Origin: Picochlorum sp. 'celeri'
Taxonomy: Eukaryota > Chlorophyta > Trebouxiophyceae
Direction: 5' to 3'
DNA length: 64,000 nucleotides
Assembly: GCA_010909725.1 (NCBI GenBank)
Contig: JAACMV010000027.1
Span: 62,001 to 126,000 of the forward strand
This document shows positions 27,425 to 36,593 of the stretch, one piece after another. Below the pieces are notes generated by a model that made no database searches, was not told where the DNA came from, and saw only the letters and a program-made list of their open reading frames with translations. The translations under genes and the position numbers were made by a program. Each line of letters begins with the position of its first letter. The stretch's first letter is position 1.

Positions 27425-28804
27425 CTATTGGCGCACGCTACTAGGGTCACAATCCGTGCCAAGATGGGCTTGGATGAGTTCAAATGGTATCATCTTTTGC
27501 AGTGCAGTGAATGCCATTTCAGGTGTAGGGCGATCTCCTGGGTCGTCTCTGAGGCAGGAGACCAAAAAATCCCTCATCTCTGAGGGAATGCCCTGCTGTG
27601 GTACTTCAATCCGGAGTCCAGACGACATGGCAAAGAGTATCTGCACGGGCTGTCGTCCATCCCAGACTAGTTCTTTCGTGAGCATTTCTATAATCAGTAT
27701 ACCCAATGAGTACATGTCTGTCTTTGAGTTTAGTTCGCCAGAGAGGACCATTTCCGGTGGCATGCAAGACACAGTACCTAGAGTGTTTGTCATCATCTTC
27801 TCCCGTGTCAGCCTGGAGCGACCAAAATCACAGACTTTTGCTCTCATACCCAAAGGTGACATTGCATTCGAGGACAGAAGGACGTTGTTTCCGGACAAAT
27901 CACCATGAATTACCCCGTGATGTTTCAGGTACACCAAGGCATTCACAATGTCAAGGGCAATCAGAACACAGCACTCCTTTCTGGACAGAGCAGTATGATC
28001 ATACTGTATCGGTATTTTCCCCGTAATATACTTTGTCAATGGTCCAATATCGCATAGCTCTTGAATAATTCGAACAAAGATGTACTCATCAGAATGCATG
28101 GAGATATTATCAGAATTTCTCGCAACTAATACATTATAAAATGCGTCATCTGATATTTGGTATGAATACGTCCGCACAATATTGGGGTGCACCATATGAT
28201 ATCCTATCTCTGCTTCGCACACAGCCTTTTCCAGATCTGCAATGCTTGCTCGAATACTCTTGACCGCTCTTGAGATTCCATTGACTGATGCAGCATGCAC
28301 ACTCCCAAAAGATCCGCTCCCCAGAAGTTGCCGTATACTGATATGCTGCGTTTGGTCAATATGGGATATTGCTTGATCGACCACGCGGGCCCCCGGTGGT
28401 GAGGTGGGACCTCTGTTGTATTTCCACAAGCAGCGCACAGTGCTACCTTTTTTGGTATTGATATCCTGGATTCGACCGTTCATCTCTTTCTCTAAATCAA
28501 CTACATCATTGAGGTTAATAGCACTCACTCTCGCAGAAAGAGTTTCATGCTCGTTCGTTGCTGCCACCGGCACTCTGCGCACGTCCACTCCAGAAGAAGG
28601 CTTGTCATCTGAGTCCAAGGACGATTCAATTACACCAGGCAGCAAGCACGTCAAGGATTCCTTGGATGAGTCATTCATCATTCTATTATGCTGTCTTTCC
28701 TGCGCGTTTGCGAATTCTTTTGTCATGCCTGTTCCTGAACAAGTCTCCTCTGGGCCCGTTATGGCATCGTCAGCCCTGGTAACGCCTCCGGAGGCGTCCA
28801 TCAC
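27425..28804 (-). CDS. Serine/threonine protein kinase, TKL-like
   Basis: The gene encodes 459 residues. A low-complexity N-terminal region of about 155 residues precedes one kinase domain (about 157-450). Visible elements are the Gly loop LLGSGSFGSVHAA, the ATP-binding Lys in RAVKSIRA, the catalytic loop HGDLSGNNVLL, and the metal-binding DFG in KVCDFGRSRL, then GTVSCMPPEM and DMYSLGILIIEML. The usual HRD reads HGD and the usual Lys after Asp-Leu is Ser; the catalytic Asp and Asn remain, so activity is plausible. The layout resembles plant and algal TKL kinases. Substrate is unknown. Confidence 0.85.
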   Translation of the reverse strand: MMDASGGVTRADDAITGPEETCSGTGMTKEFANAQERQHNRMMNDSSKESLTCLLPGVIESSLDSDDKPSSGVDVRRVPVAATNEHETLSARVSAINLNDVVDLEKEMNGRIQDINTKKGSTVRCLWKYNRGPTSPPGARVVDQAISHIDQTQHISIRQLLGSGSFGSVHAASVNGISRAVKSIRASIADLEKAVCEAEIGYHMVHPNIVRTYSYQISDDAFYNVLVARNSDNISMHSDEYIFVRIIQELCDIGPLTKYITGKIPIQYDHTALSRKECCVLIALDIVNALVYLKHHGVIHGDLSGNNVLLSSNAMSPLGMRAKVCDFGRSRLTREKMMTNTLGTVSCMPPEMVLSGELNSKTDMYSLGILIIEMLTKELVWDGRQPVQILFAMSSGLRIEVPQQGIPSEMRDFLVSCLRDDPGDRPTPEMAFTALQKMIPFELIQAHLGTDCDPSSVRQ

Positions 28805-28946
28805 GCGCTGGTACTCTCTACCGAATCCTCGTGTGCAATTTTTCTCTAGATACTCTTATTTCTAGTAATTAACAAGGTATATGAATACTATCCTAGCAAT
28901 GCCCATGTAATATGGTGCACATATTCGAGAACATTGCTACTAAGAG

Positions 28947-28979
28947 CAGGTTCTTGCCAGGTTCTTGCCAGGTTCCTCG
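28947..28979. repeat. Three-copy 11-bp minisatellite
   Basis: The unit CAGGTTCTTGC occurs twice in tandem, followed by a third degenerate copy CAGGTTCCTCG. It is intergenic, upstream of the divergent kinase gene. Confidence 0.8.
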
Positions 28980-29437
28980 AGCCACCCTCGAGAGCGCTTC
29001 TGCGCACGACGTTTTCTTGCATCTCCTGTCTTCACTGCACTACCTGTGTTAACTATATCAAAATCAACTGATAAAAGTTAGCCTTAATCTCATTAGGAGT
29101 TGTCAATCAATATGAATTGCACATTTACCGCATCTACTACATCTACTACATACTTGTACTACCTATCAGATCTGGTTGAACACAATCATCCCATCCACAC
29201 AGCTCCTGGATGGGCAATCACGGTAGTAGATACTCGTACGTGGTGATACACCACGCGTCCCATCGCATCTTCCATCCAATCATTTCATACTCCTACGGAT
29301 GGACGTGGAACGCTCCTGTGGATATCCCTTCATCTCTCCGCTGGCCACCTCGCCTGATACACTTGGCTACCACCACTTGGTTTTTGTCTACTCATGTCTA
29401 CCCATCCTTCCATGATATGGCATTCTTGGCCAATACT

Positions 29438-29464
29438 CTGCTGCTGCTGCTGCTGCTGCTGCTG
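29438..29464. repeat. (CTG)9 microsatellite
   Basis: Nine perfect CTG units lie in intergenic DNA. The run falls in no supported gene and could be length-polymorphic. Confidence 0.9.
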
Positions 29465-29704
29465 CACATCATCATGATCATCATCGTAAATCTATTGCTG
29501 GGTGGCATATCAATGCATGGATGCTCCATGGTGTACACATATGTGTTCCATCGTGGTTTTCAAAAAAATTTGAAATTTCAGCAGCAGTCAACAACCATGC
29601 GTATTCCAAGTGGAACTCAATCCACGTGGTAAAGAATAGTTTACTTATACTCCTTAAATTCATTATTATAGATAGAAATATACTTCTAATTGCAAATATA
29701 CAGG

Positions 29705-31975
29705 ATGGAAGACTCGGCGGGACTAGATTTCATGCCCGGCGTGGTATGTGGGGGATCCATGACAAAGCGGGTCATGAAGAAGCGCAGCAAAGTTTGTACT
29801 GAAGATCACGTCCGAAAATTGAAAGAGAGTGAAGCATTCAAGGCATGGGAGCGTGGTGAGGATCTTCAGGCGTTTTATGCTCGGCGCGATGGGAAGTTGA
29901 CGTTTGAACGCATAGGGTCTTTCCTGAGGGGTATGACGGATACCATGGGAGATATTGGATCTGCGTTCAAGAATATTACTACTAGGCGGGGGTTCAGAGC
30001 GTCTGTTATTGCTGTGGCGCTTGTTGTTGTCGTGGTCCTTGGCGGGGGTTGGCTGTATGCTCATCGTGGATCTCTGCATGCGTCCTTGCCTGTGGATGAA
30101 CAGTGGAATAGGCCGGTAGATATTGCAGAGACGATTCGTTCAGAGCTGGTTGATGTCGTGCCATCGAAGGAGGTGGAACACGAGGAGGCTAGGCAGGAGG
30201 TGGTTGAGGAGGAGAATGTGTCCTTGCTCTCTGCAGAGTTGTCTGCGTTGCAAGAAAAGTATGATCGAGATGTGTCGGAATTGGAACAGGCACTCAAGGA
30301 TGTGAGGGATAGGGTGAGTAGGCGAGTGGACGATTTGGAGCTGGAAGTACAGGTGGAACGGAAGAGGGCATCTCAAGCCAAGGCCAAGGAGGATTCCATG
30401 TTTTCGGCGTTGGAGGCGTCCACCCAAAAGGTGCACACGATGAGTAAGCAGTTGAAAGAATATGAGGGGCAAATTTCCATGCTGGAATCGAACGTCCGGC
30501 TGTCGATTGAGCATTCTTCCGTCATCAAGTCTGTTGACTTGACACTCATGACCTGTGAGGGTATTTTACTGCTGGGTGCTTTTATCGCGTACTTGAAAGC
30601 TCAAAGGTTGCGCACGTCCATGTATAGAACGACGCGATCGTATATGATGGCGTATAGGAGACAGCAGAGTATTTTGGCTGCAGCAGAGGATGTGTATGCA
30701 GGTGCTTTGGAGTACAAATCAGAAGTGGAGGCATCGGATGTGGCTCCTAGAGAGGCTCCTGTGGTGCTCAAACCATGGGATCCAATTATTGGGGAACTAG
30801 AAACGTTGATTAAGTCGAGCCTGACTGTCGATAGGAATGCGACGCCTGTTCAGACCATGGCAGCGCTGAGACAGCACTTTAGTCAGCATGATGGCAGAAA
30901 GCTCGACTCTTACAGACAAACGATAGAAGAGTTGCAAATGAAACTGAATGAATATGCATCTGCAACAGAATCAAGAGAACAAACTGTTGTTTCGCAGAGC
31001 CAGCAGTTGAAGGACCTGCAATCTAGACTTGAATCTGCAGAAGGCAGGGCTCATGATGCGTTGTCAGCGTCAGCTGTACTCCAAGAGAAGATCTCTTCGC
31101 TCGAGGAAGAAGTGCGAAACACAGAGGAAGAAAAGAAAGCTGTCTCAGAAAGGCTTGCTAGAACAGAAGAGGAGTTGAATAAGGTCATGATGTATGCACA
31201 GTCAATGGGTGATTCGGGAATCGCGTCACCCTTGACCAGGGTTCAAGATCACGACGTGTCATCATCGGTTCGGGATCACCTGAATAACTTTCAAAAGTCA
31301 ATGGATCATCGACCTGCTGCCGTCAGTGTGGACGACGACGATGTCAAGGAAAATCTGGGCGACTCTGCCTTGGGGGAAAGGTTGAAGAGGATTCGACAAC
31401 TCATCCAGGAAGCAAATGAGAGTCCATTCGAGCTTTTGTCTCCCAGCAATGTTAATTCTATGAATGACTCTCTGGATGCAGAGACAGCTCTAAAGAATGT
31501 TCCTGTCATCGGTGCAATGCACATATCCAGCAGTGACGAAGAGGATGAGACACGATATGAGGGGTCAGGGAGGATGCTGGATGCCTCAGAAATGCTATCG
31601 AACGAAGTAGCAGAATACACTAGCATTTTAGAGCGTTTTGAAAACTCGCCAAAAATAACCCAGAAGCTCAGAAAACTGACACAGGAAAAGAATGATGTAG
31701 ATCGGTTGAGAAGGCAGCTGGAAGAACTTGTCAAGTCATCCCAGAAGGAGGCCAAGGCCTACAGTGCTCTGAAATCGCTTCGCCAAGAAGTCGACTTTCT
31801 GTCAGATAAAGAAGAAATGGAACATGGTCTGAGAGAGCTTCAGGCATCCGATGCGCTGTTTTTTGCTCGCAAAAAGGAAAGGGATGCCTGCTCTGCCCTG
31901 GAAACAAGGCAGAGTACCCTCCGTCAAACACTAATGGATGCTCGTGATATGATTTCTTCTCAAATTACATCATAA
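29705..31975 (+). CDS. Large coiled-coil membrane protein, unknown function
   Basis: The gene encodes 756 residues. A basic N-terminus (about 95 residues) precedes a transmembrane helix (VIAVALVVVVVLGGGWLYA, about 97-116). Coiled coil follows, with a second hydrophobic segment near 272-290 (MTCEGILLLGAFIAYL), then long Glu/Lys/Leu-rich coiled coils with Ser-rich breaks to the C-terminus. Examples are KQLKEYEGQISMLESNVR and LEEEVRNTEEEKKAVSERL. No named domain is recognised. The architecture is that of a membrane-bound scaffold or tether, which is inference. The start is the first ATG after an in-frame acceptor-like site, so an upstream exon cannot be excluded. Confidence 0.75.
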   Translation: MEDSAGLDFMPGVVCGGSMTKRVMKKRSKVCTEDHVRKLKESEAFKAWERGEDLQAFYARRDGKLTFERIGSFLRGMTDTMGDIGSAFKNITTRRGFRASVIAVALVVVVVLGGGWLYAHRGSLHASLPVDEQWNRPVDIAETIRSELVDVVPSKEVEHEEARQEVVEEENVSLLSAELSALQEKYDRDVSELEQALKDVRDRVSRRVDDLELEVQVERKRASQAKAKEDSMFSALEASTQKVHTMSKQLKEYEGQISMLESNVRLSIEHSSVIKSVDLTLMTCEGILLLGAFIAYLKAQRLRTSMYRTTRSYMMAYRRQQSILAAAEDVYAGALEYKSEVEASDVAPREAPVVLKPWDPIIGELETLIKSSLTVDRNATPVQTMAALRQHFSQHDGRKLDSYRQTIEELQMKLNEYASATESREQTVVSQSQQLKDLQSRLESAEGRAHDALSASAVLQEKISSLEEEVRNTEEEKKAVSERLARTEEELNKVMMYAQSMGDSGIASPLTRVQDHDVSSSVRDHLNNFQKSMDHRPAAVSVDDDDVKENLGDSALGERLKRIRQLIQEANESPFELLSPSNVNSMNDSLDAETALKNVPVIGAMHISSSDEEDETRYEGSGRMLDASEMLSNEVAEYTSILERFENSPKITQKLRKLTQEKNDVDRLRRQLEELVKSSQKEAKAYSALKSLRQEVDFLSDKEEMEHGLRELQASDALFFARKKERDACSALETRQSTLRQTLMDARDMISSQITS

Positions 31976-32034
31976 TGATATTTGTAACGAACTTGAATGC
32001 ATTTTACACTCGTCTGTTTGTTGTTGTCAGGACC

Positions 32035-32132
32035 GAACCTTCGCGAAAGGTTCATATCCGTACAAACCGGACAGTCCACATTTGTCGTACATGATGTGGA
32101 CTGTCCAGTGTGATGTGGACACTGTCCGGTTT
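32035..32132. repeat. Nested inverted repeats, MITE-like or hairpin RNA
   Basis: GAACCTT and AAGGTTC form a short hairpin at 32035-32053. Next, an 18-bp arm at 32064-32081 matches in inverse both 32094-32106 (13 bp, exact) and 32113-32132 (with a 2-bp insertion). It lies between two genes of the same strand. It could be a miniature transposon remnant, a regulatory hairpin or a terminator; no gene product is implied. Confidence 0.7.
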
Positions 32133-32304
32133 CTTGTCACACAGGGTATAAAAGAGCGATGCTTCTCCCAGATCACCTAAATAAAATTTATATTATAATT
32201 ATATTAGTAATAGTACATTTGTATTTCATTAGAAAAATACGTTCATATTCTTCTGCTCAACTGCATACGTGAGAGATTACACTTGTGCTGGAGTTGCACC
32301 CAGA

Positions 32305-32958
32305 ATGTCGAAAGATCCCATCCATAAGACACGATTCATCAGAGAATTGCAATGTAATCGAGCAATATTGCCTCAAAAATCCAACGAAGTCATCAAGGCT
32401 TTGACAGTAATAAATCAACAGTTGTACCATGGGTTGGCTGACGATGACTGTTTGCTCAGCTTGGTTCGCAATCCATATGATTACTACCAGCAGCTGACCA
32501 GCGACGTCTTTACAAGCGAAAGATGGCTTCTTCGCTTTATCAACGCGATGATTTATGTGCTGCGAGAGCCGAGCTTTTTGCTAACACAGCAAACTCTGGA
32601 CAATGGGGAAGCAATGCAGTGGCAATCCTTGTTCCTGGATGCACAAGAATACTTCTATAATGCACGGAAAGGCCTGAACAAAAATTTCACAGCTCCAGCC
32701 GATCCGAGGAAGAGAACCATTCAAACTAGTTCTGTTGATTCCCACGACGACGATGATGATGGAGATTCACACACAACTCACATGGAATGCCAAGGAACTC
32801 CTGAGAGGGAGGAACCGGCCCAGCCTAATAAAGGGGCTGCCATTGAACAATGGTCAATTGACTTGACAAACGATGACAGCGACGTTGATGTGATTGATCT
32901 GACAGAGTCTGACATTGGCTACTCCATTGTTTCTGACATGGAGGAAGGAGAGTTGTAA
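32305..32958 (+). CDS. Protein with C-terminal SUMO-interaction-like motifs
   Basis: The gene encodes 217 residues from the first true ATG (32305); upstream in-frame codons begin with GTG and are not used. The N-terminal 130 residues look like a compact helical domain (FIRELQCNRAILPQKSNEVI, RWLLRFINAMIYVLREPSF). The C-terminal tail is acidic and disordered, with SIDLTNDDSDVD and VIDLTESDI, each a hydrophobic core next to acids as in SUMO-interacting motifs. An alternating Asp run (DDDDDGD) precedes them. I recognise no family for the N-terminal part. Tandem motifs would suggest a nuclear reader of SUMO chains, which is inference. Confidence 0.7.
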   Translation: MSKDPIHKTRFIRELQCNRAILPQKSNEVIKALTVINQQLYHGLADDDCLLSLVRNPYDYYQQLTSDVFTSERWLLRFINAMIYVLREPSFLLTQQTLDNGEAMQWQSLFLDAQEYFYNARKGLNKNFTAPADPRKRTIQTSSVDSHDDDDDGDSHTTHMECQGTPEREEPAQPNKGAAIEQWSIDLTNDDSDVDVIDLTESDIGYSIVSDMEEGEL

Positions 32959-33046
32959 TTAAAGGTGAATTGATTTTGTTTCGTTTTATTCCTTCGATCT
33001 CTTTTGTAAAATTTGCTGTGTAAAATACTTTTGATTGCATTCAGTT

Positions 33047-34579
33047 TTACGTGAAATGCTCGCTGAGCACTCTTGGAAATGATTGAACGATCCTGCTCAC
33101 AAAAAACGATGCAAGTCCCCACCAGACAATCCCGATTGTACACCCACGATTCAAGAAACTAGCAGCCGATAAAAAGCCTACCAGTGTACAAAGAGATATC
33201 ATCATTGCCTTTGCAACGTAAACGGTGTCTCGGTTGCCCAGCAAAATGCCTGTTGAGGTGACATCAAGACCACAACAGAGCATGGCAGACAAGCCTTGGA
33301 TCCACACTGATTTCATCGTTGGCCACAATTGTGAATCTGATGTGAGAACAAAAGGCAAGAGCGTCGGTATTCCAACGGCCACGAAACTCAAAGCCACTCC
33401 TAGGAGTGCACCTGTTATCAACAAAGCAATGGTAAGCTCGTTTTTCTCCCTTCCTGGAGTTGCAACTGGAAGGAACGCAAGAGACGCTTGTTCTAAAGGC
33501 GCATTGGTGAATGAACATAAACCCCAGAGTGACCAATTTATTTGATGCGCTGCCAAAGTTGCTGCAGGCAAGCGAGTAGCAGCTGCCTGGAGGAACAAGT
33601 AACTGCTTGTTTTGGCCACATAAAATACCCCCAAGGTGCTGACATAGCGAAGCAGAGCAAACACTTCAGACAAGGATGGCAGCACGATGCTAGGCTTCAC
33701 CCGACTCTTGCACGCATGATACATTAGCACGGACGCAGAGAAACACTGAGATGCCAATGTAGTCCATGCAGCACCAACCACTCCAAATCTAAATCTATAC
33801 AAGAGGATGACATCTCCAAGGGCACTCAAAAGTATTGACGATACCACTACTTTGAATGGAGTTCTACTGTCTCTTTGAGCAAGGAAAGATCCCTGTAAAA
33901 CGCTTGTTAATATTGCTGCTGGAGCTGCAAACGCTCTAATTCTCAAGTACTTTTCTGCAACAGGCAGCAAAACTGGGTCACACCCGGTCAGAGACAATAA
34001 CAATGATCCATATGTTGTCAGAACCAATGTTATACATGCTCCTCCGATCGCTCCAATCACCAAGGATGTGGACAAAGCCTTTCCTGCCAAATCTTCCCTC
34101 TGTGACCTCAGGTGCTCCGCAACAATGGACACAGTAGCAATCGTCAGAGCAGTGAATGAGTAAAATGCAAAATTAAATATTAATGTACACGGGCTTAGAG
34201 CCGCAAGTTGAACTGTGCCAGCAAACTGACCAAGGAATATTGTGTCAACCAAGCTCATTATTGGGTCTGCAAGAGGAACTAGCAGCACAGGGAGGGAAAA
34301 CGCAACAATTGTAGCTATGTTGCTTCGCACTCTACCAAACGAGCCTGATGAGTCTTCATCTTCGATAGGCTTCGCGTCGCCTCCACTCCGCTGGCGATCT
34401 AGCTCCCCATCGTGTGCCTGCAACAATTGCTGGGGCTGCCACCTCTCACCTGTTGCCATCTTCTCCATCCATGGTCGATGGTTCAAGTGGCAGCGCCTCA
34501 CACGTCTTCTGCCGGAAGCACCCAATTGATTCTGAAGAATAGGCTGGCGATACACATGGTGTAGCATCATCGCTCCCAT
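33047..34579 (-). CDS. MATE family efflux transporter, plastid DinF-like type
   Basis: The gene encodes 510 residues with about 12 membrane spans. MATE features are PVLLVPLADPIMSLVDTIFL at the first helix, followed by LAALSPCTLIFNFAF, then the second-lobe repeat from about residue 300. An N-terminal hydrophilic stretch of about 85 residues rich in Arg and Gln (HHVYRQPILQNQLGASGRRR) looks like a plastid transit peptide, as in plant DTX45-48/EDS5 proteins. The family exchanges H+ or Na+ for organic compounds; the substrate is not predictable. The start is the first Met, which includes the presequence. Confidence 0.9.
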   Translation of the reverse strand: MGAMMLHHVYRQPILQNQLGASGRRRVRRCHLNHRPWMEKMATGERWQPQQLLQAHDGELDRQRSGGDAKPIEDEDSSGSFGRVRSNIATIVAFSLPVLLVPLADPIMSLVDTIFLGQFAGTVQLAALSPCTLIFNFAFYSFTALTIATVSIVAEHLRSQREDLAGKALSTSLVIGAIGGACITLVLTTYGSLLLSLTGCDPVLLPVAEKYLRIRAFAAPAAILTSVLQGSFLAQRDSRTPFKVVVSSILLSALGDVILLYRFRFGVVGAAWTTLASQCFSASVLMYHACKSRVKPSIVLPSLSEVFALLRYVSTLGVFYVAKTSSYLFLQAAATRLPAATLAAHQINWSLWGLCSFTNAPLEQASLAFLPVATPGREKNELTIALLITGALLGVALSFVAVGIPTLLPFVLTSDSQLWPTMKSVWIQGLSAMLCCGLDVTSTGILLGNRDTVYVAKAMMISLCTLVGFLSAASFLNRGCTIGIVWWGLASFFVSRIVQSFPRVLSEHFT

Positions 34580-34867
34580 CCCGGGGCCTCCTGTTTAGTC
34601 ACCTACAGGAGCAGATAAACTCTAGGATTGCCGGTCAACGTATGATTGATGCATGGCACCAGTAGATCGGAAATAAAAACAGTATATTTAACCAAGGCAT
34701 TTGCCGATCGGATCCATGGGTGACTTGAGAGCCATCAAATTTCATCCATCATCGACATTTTCTTTTCAAATGTATCAATGTAAGAAACTTTCACCACGGA
34801 AGGAGGTGTACAATCGCTGTTGTGCCTCTTTCACGTACAATAACAATAAGAAGAAGGATATAAATTG

Positions 34868-35348
34868 ATGAGTAGCCAGGCGCGAGAGGCTTTGGGCTTG
34901 AAGAAGGGTCGCCTTGAGGAAGATGTTCAGGAATTAGAAAAAAGGGTGCGAGTGCTTCTTCTTGGGCTTGCATGCGATGCATATATGACGACTTAAAGCT
35001 TGTGTTTCAGATTTATGAATTAGAGAGCGAATACTGCGGACAGGCAGAATGTACAGCCTTTGGCACGGTGACGAAAGGTTTTGAGGGATTTTTGACATCC
35101 AAAAATGCACAAGTCAGGAACAAAGGACGCACATTTCGGGTAGATGAGCGAGTTTTTAGTCTATCTAGTGCGACATCACAAGGAGTACGTGTCAAAGACG
35201 TGACCTGTTGTGCATTTGTGTTTGTATTCATTGTGATCCATGGGTATTGCAGACAACAGAGTATCAGATTCAAAAGGAAATGGAGGAGGCACAGCAGGAA
35301 CGGCGTGGGAGATCAGGGTATGTAGGAGTTGGAGGTAAAGGAAAATAA
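34868..35348 (+). CDS. EAF6-like subunit of histone acetyltransferase complexes
   Basis: Exons 34868-34945, 35011-35184 and 35253-35348 give 115 residues; introns are 65 and 68 bp, both phase 0, GTGCGA...CAG and GTACGT...CAG. The product has an N-terminal coiled coil with RLEEDVQELEKR joined to IYELESEYCG, followed by GTVTKGFEGFLTSK and RVFSLSSATS, the EAF6 pattern, then a Glu/Gln/Arg-rich tail. EAF6 is a small subunit shared by NuA4 and MOZ/HBO1-type complexes. It is clearly seen only after splicing, since no single open frame covers it. It converges on the CHY/RING gene with 23 bp between stops. Confidence 0.88.
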
Positions 35349-35371
35349 ATAATACTATATATGTGACAGCG

Positions 35372-36317
35372 TCATCTTTTGCCAGCGAATAGTCGCTGTG
35401 TATTATACGACCCACATGATGTGCATTTCAAGCCAATTAGGTGGAATGGCACCCCTGTAGACTTTGTGGAACAATCGTTGCACATAATATCTGCCTCCCA
35501 TCCCGCATATTCTTCTGGGACTGGGTTATTCTCTATTTCTCTATCAAGTGCTGCCCAGTACGAAGAGTAATCCCCCAGGCTCTTCTTGCAGATTGGACAG
35601 CAGGGGCAAATATTTGCCGTGCTTCTTTCTAGCTCTTCCAGGCAGTGTGCATGGATCGTGTGGCCGCATTTAAGTACAGTATTAGGTTCTACACTCTCGA
35701 ATTGGTACTCAAAACACACGGGGCAATTCTGGTGGAGAGCCCGCTCCACACACACATGCTTGCCTTTCAAGCTTGTTGCATAACATCCTCCGCATGTCTC
35801 ACAATGAAAGAAATTCTCCCTGCCACCTACTCGACAAATACCGCACTCATCGCAATGGAACGGCTCTTTCTCAACATTATCATCATAAAATGGGCACACA
35901 GTGCACGAATACTGTCCAAAGGAAACACCACATGAAGTACAGTAATGTCCAACAGGCTGCTTTGTATCACATAGGGCACACACCACGTGCGTGATGTCTT
36001 TCCTGACAATCTCATGGCGTTTCTTAGGATCCTGCATGAAGTATATCGCATTCAGAATGGCCACAATCATAGCAAGGGAGATGGCTTTTGAAGCAGCCCA
36101 ATCAGAGTTCTACACGCACAGGTTCATCTCTATTCTTCTCTTCATCGTGACAATGGCGGCACCAGCAGATCATACCACAGCATGGCGCTACAAACTTGAC
36201 TCTCCTTCTATAATGCTTGCAGCCATACTCCCCCAAGCCACGTTGCCTTTGGAGAACAGAGTCTGGTCCAGATACCACTGTTTCAGAGGTATCGTCGTGC
36301 GCATCCATGTATCCCAC
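35372..36317 (-). CDS. CHY zinc-finger and RING E3 ubiquitin ligase (RCHY1/PIRH2 type)
   Basis: Exons 36120-36317 and 35372-36031 give 285 residues; the 88-bp intron is GTGCGT...CAG, phase 0. Exon 1 encodes the first half of the CHY zinc finger (GCKHYRRRVKFVAPCCGMIC, CRHCHDEEK). Exon 2 completes it (RHEIVRKDITHVVCALCDT), followed by the CTCHY finger (HCDECGICRVGG), a RING finger (CPVCFEYQFES, CGHTIHAHC, CPICKK) and a C-terminal rubredoxin-like zinc ribbon (CNDCSTKS, CTSCGSYNT). This is the full domain order of RCHY1/PIRH2 and plant MIEL1/BRUTUS-like relatives without the hemerythrin domain. It would attach ubiquitin to substrates. Confidence 0.96.
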
Positions 36318-36593
36318 ACATGAATGTATTTTAATTTAAATTATACGATAGCACGTGTAGCCCATGGACAAGGTGAGCGGCACTGCAGATCCAATATCGC
36401 AGCAAGTGTTAAATTAGGAAGACCAAGCAATGTTGGAGACCATGGAGATCATGGACAGGTCGACGCACGCAGTGGGTAACAGCATCTCAAAATTTGCTTA
36501 AAATGTTGAGAATGGCGAGGACTGCGTGGCAGTAGCACACCCGCGGGACAAGAGGAGAATTTGAATTTGAAACACTGCACCGTTTGAACGACG

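Larger units (their letters stand above)
28805..29704. other. 900-bp intergenic region with simple repeats
   Basis: This is the largest gap in the window. It holds an 11-bp minisatellite near 28947, a (CTG)9 run at 29438-29464 and AT-rich tracts. Open frames in it have no recognisable domains and biased composition, so none is called. An acceptor-like ATATACAG directly precedes the next ATG (29705), so a 5' untranslated exon of the next gene could lie here. Confidence 0.5.

Noticed and set aside
29210..29632. 140-codon open frame in the large intergenic gap
   Set aside because: Low-complexity Leu run from the CTG repeat, no domain, and composition unlike the coding genes.
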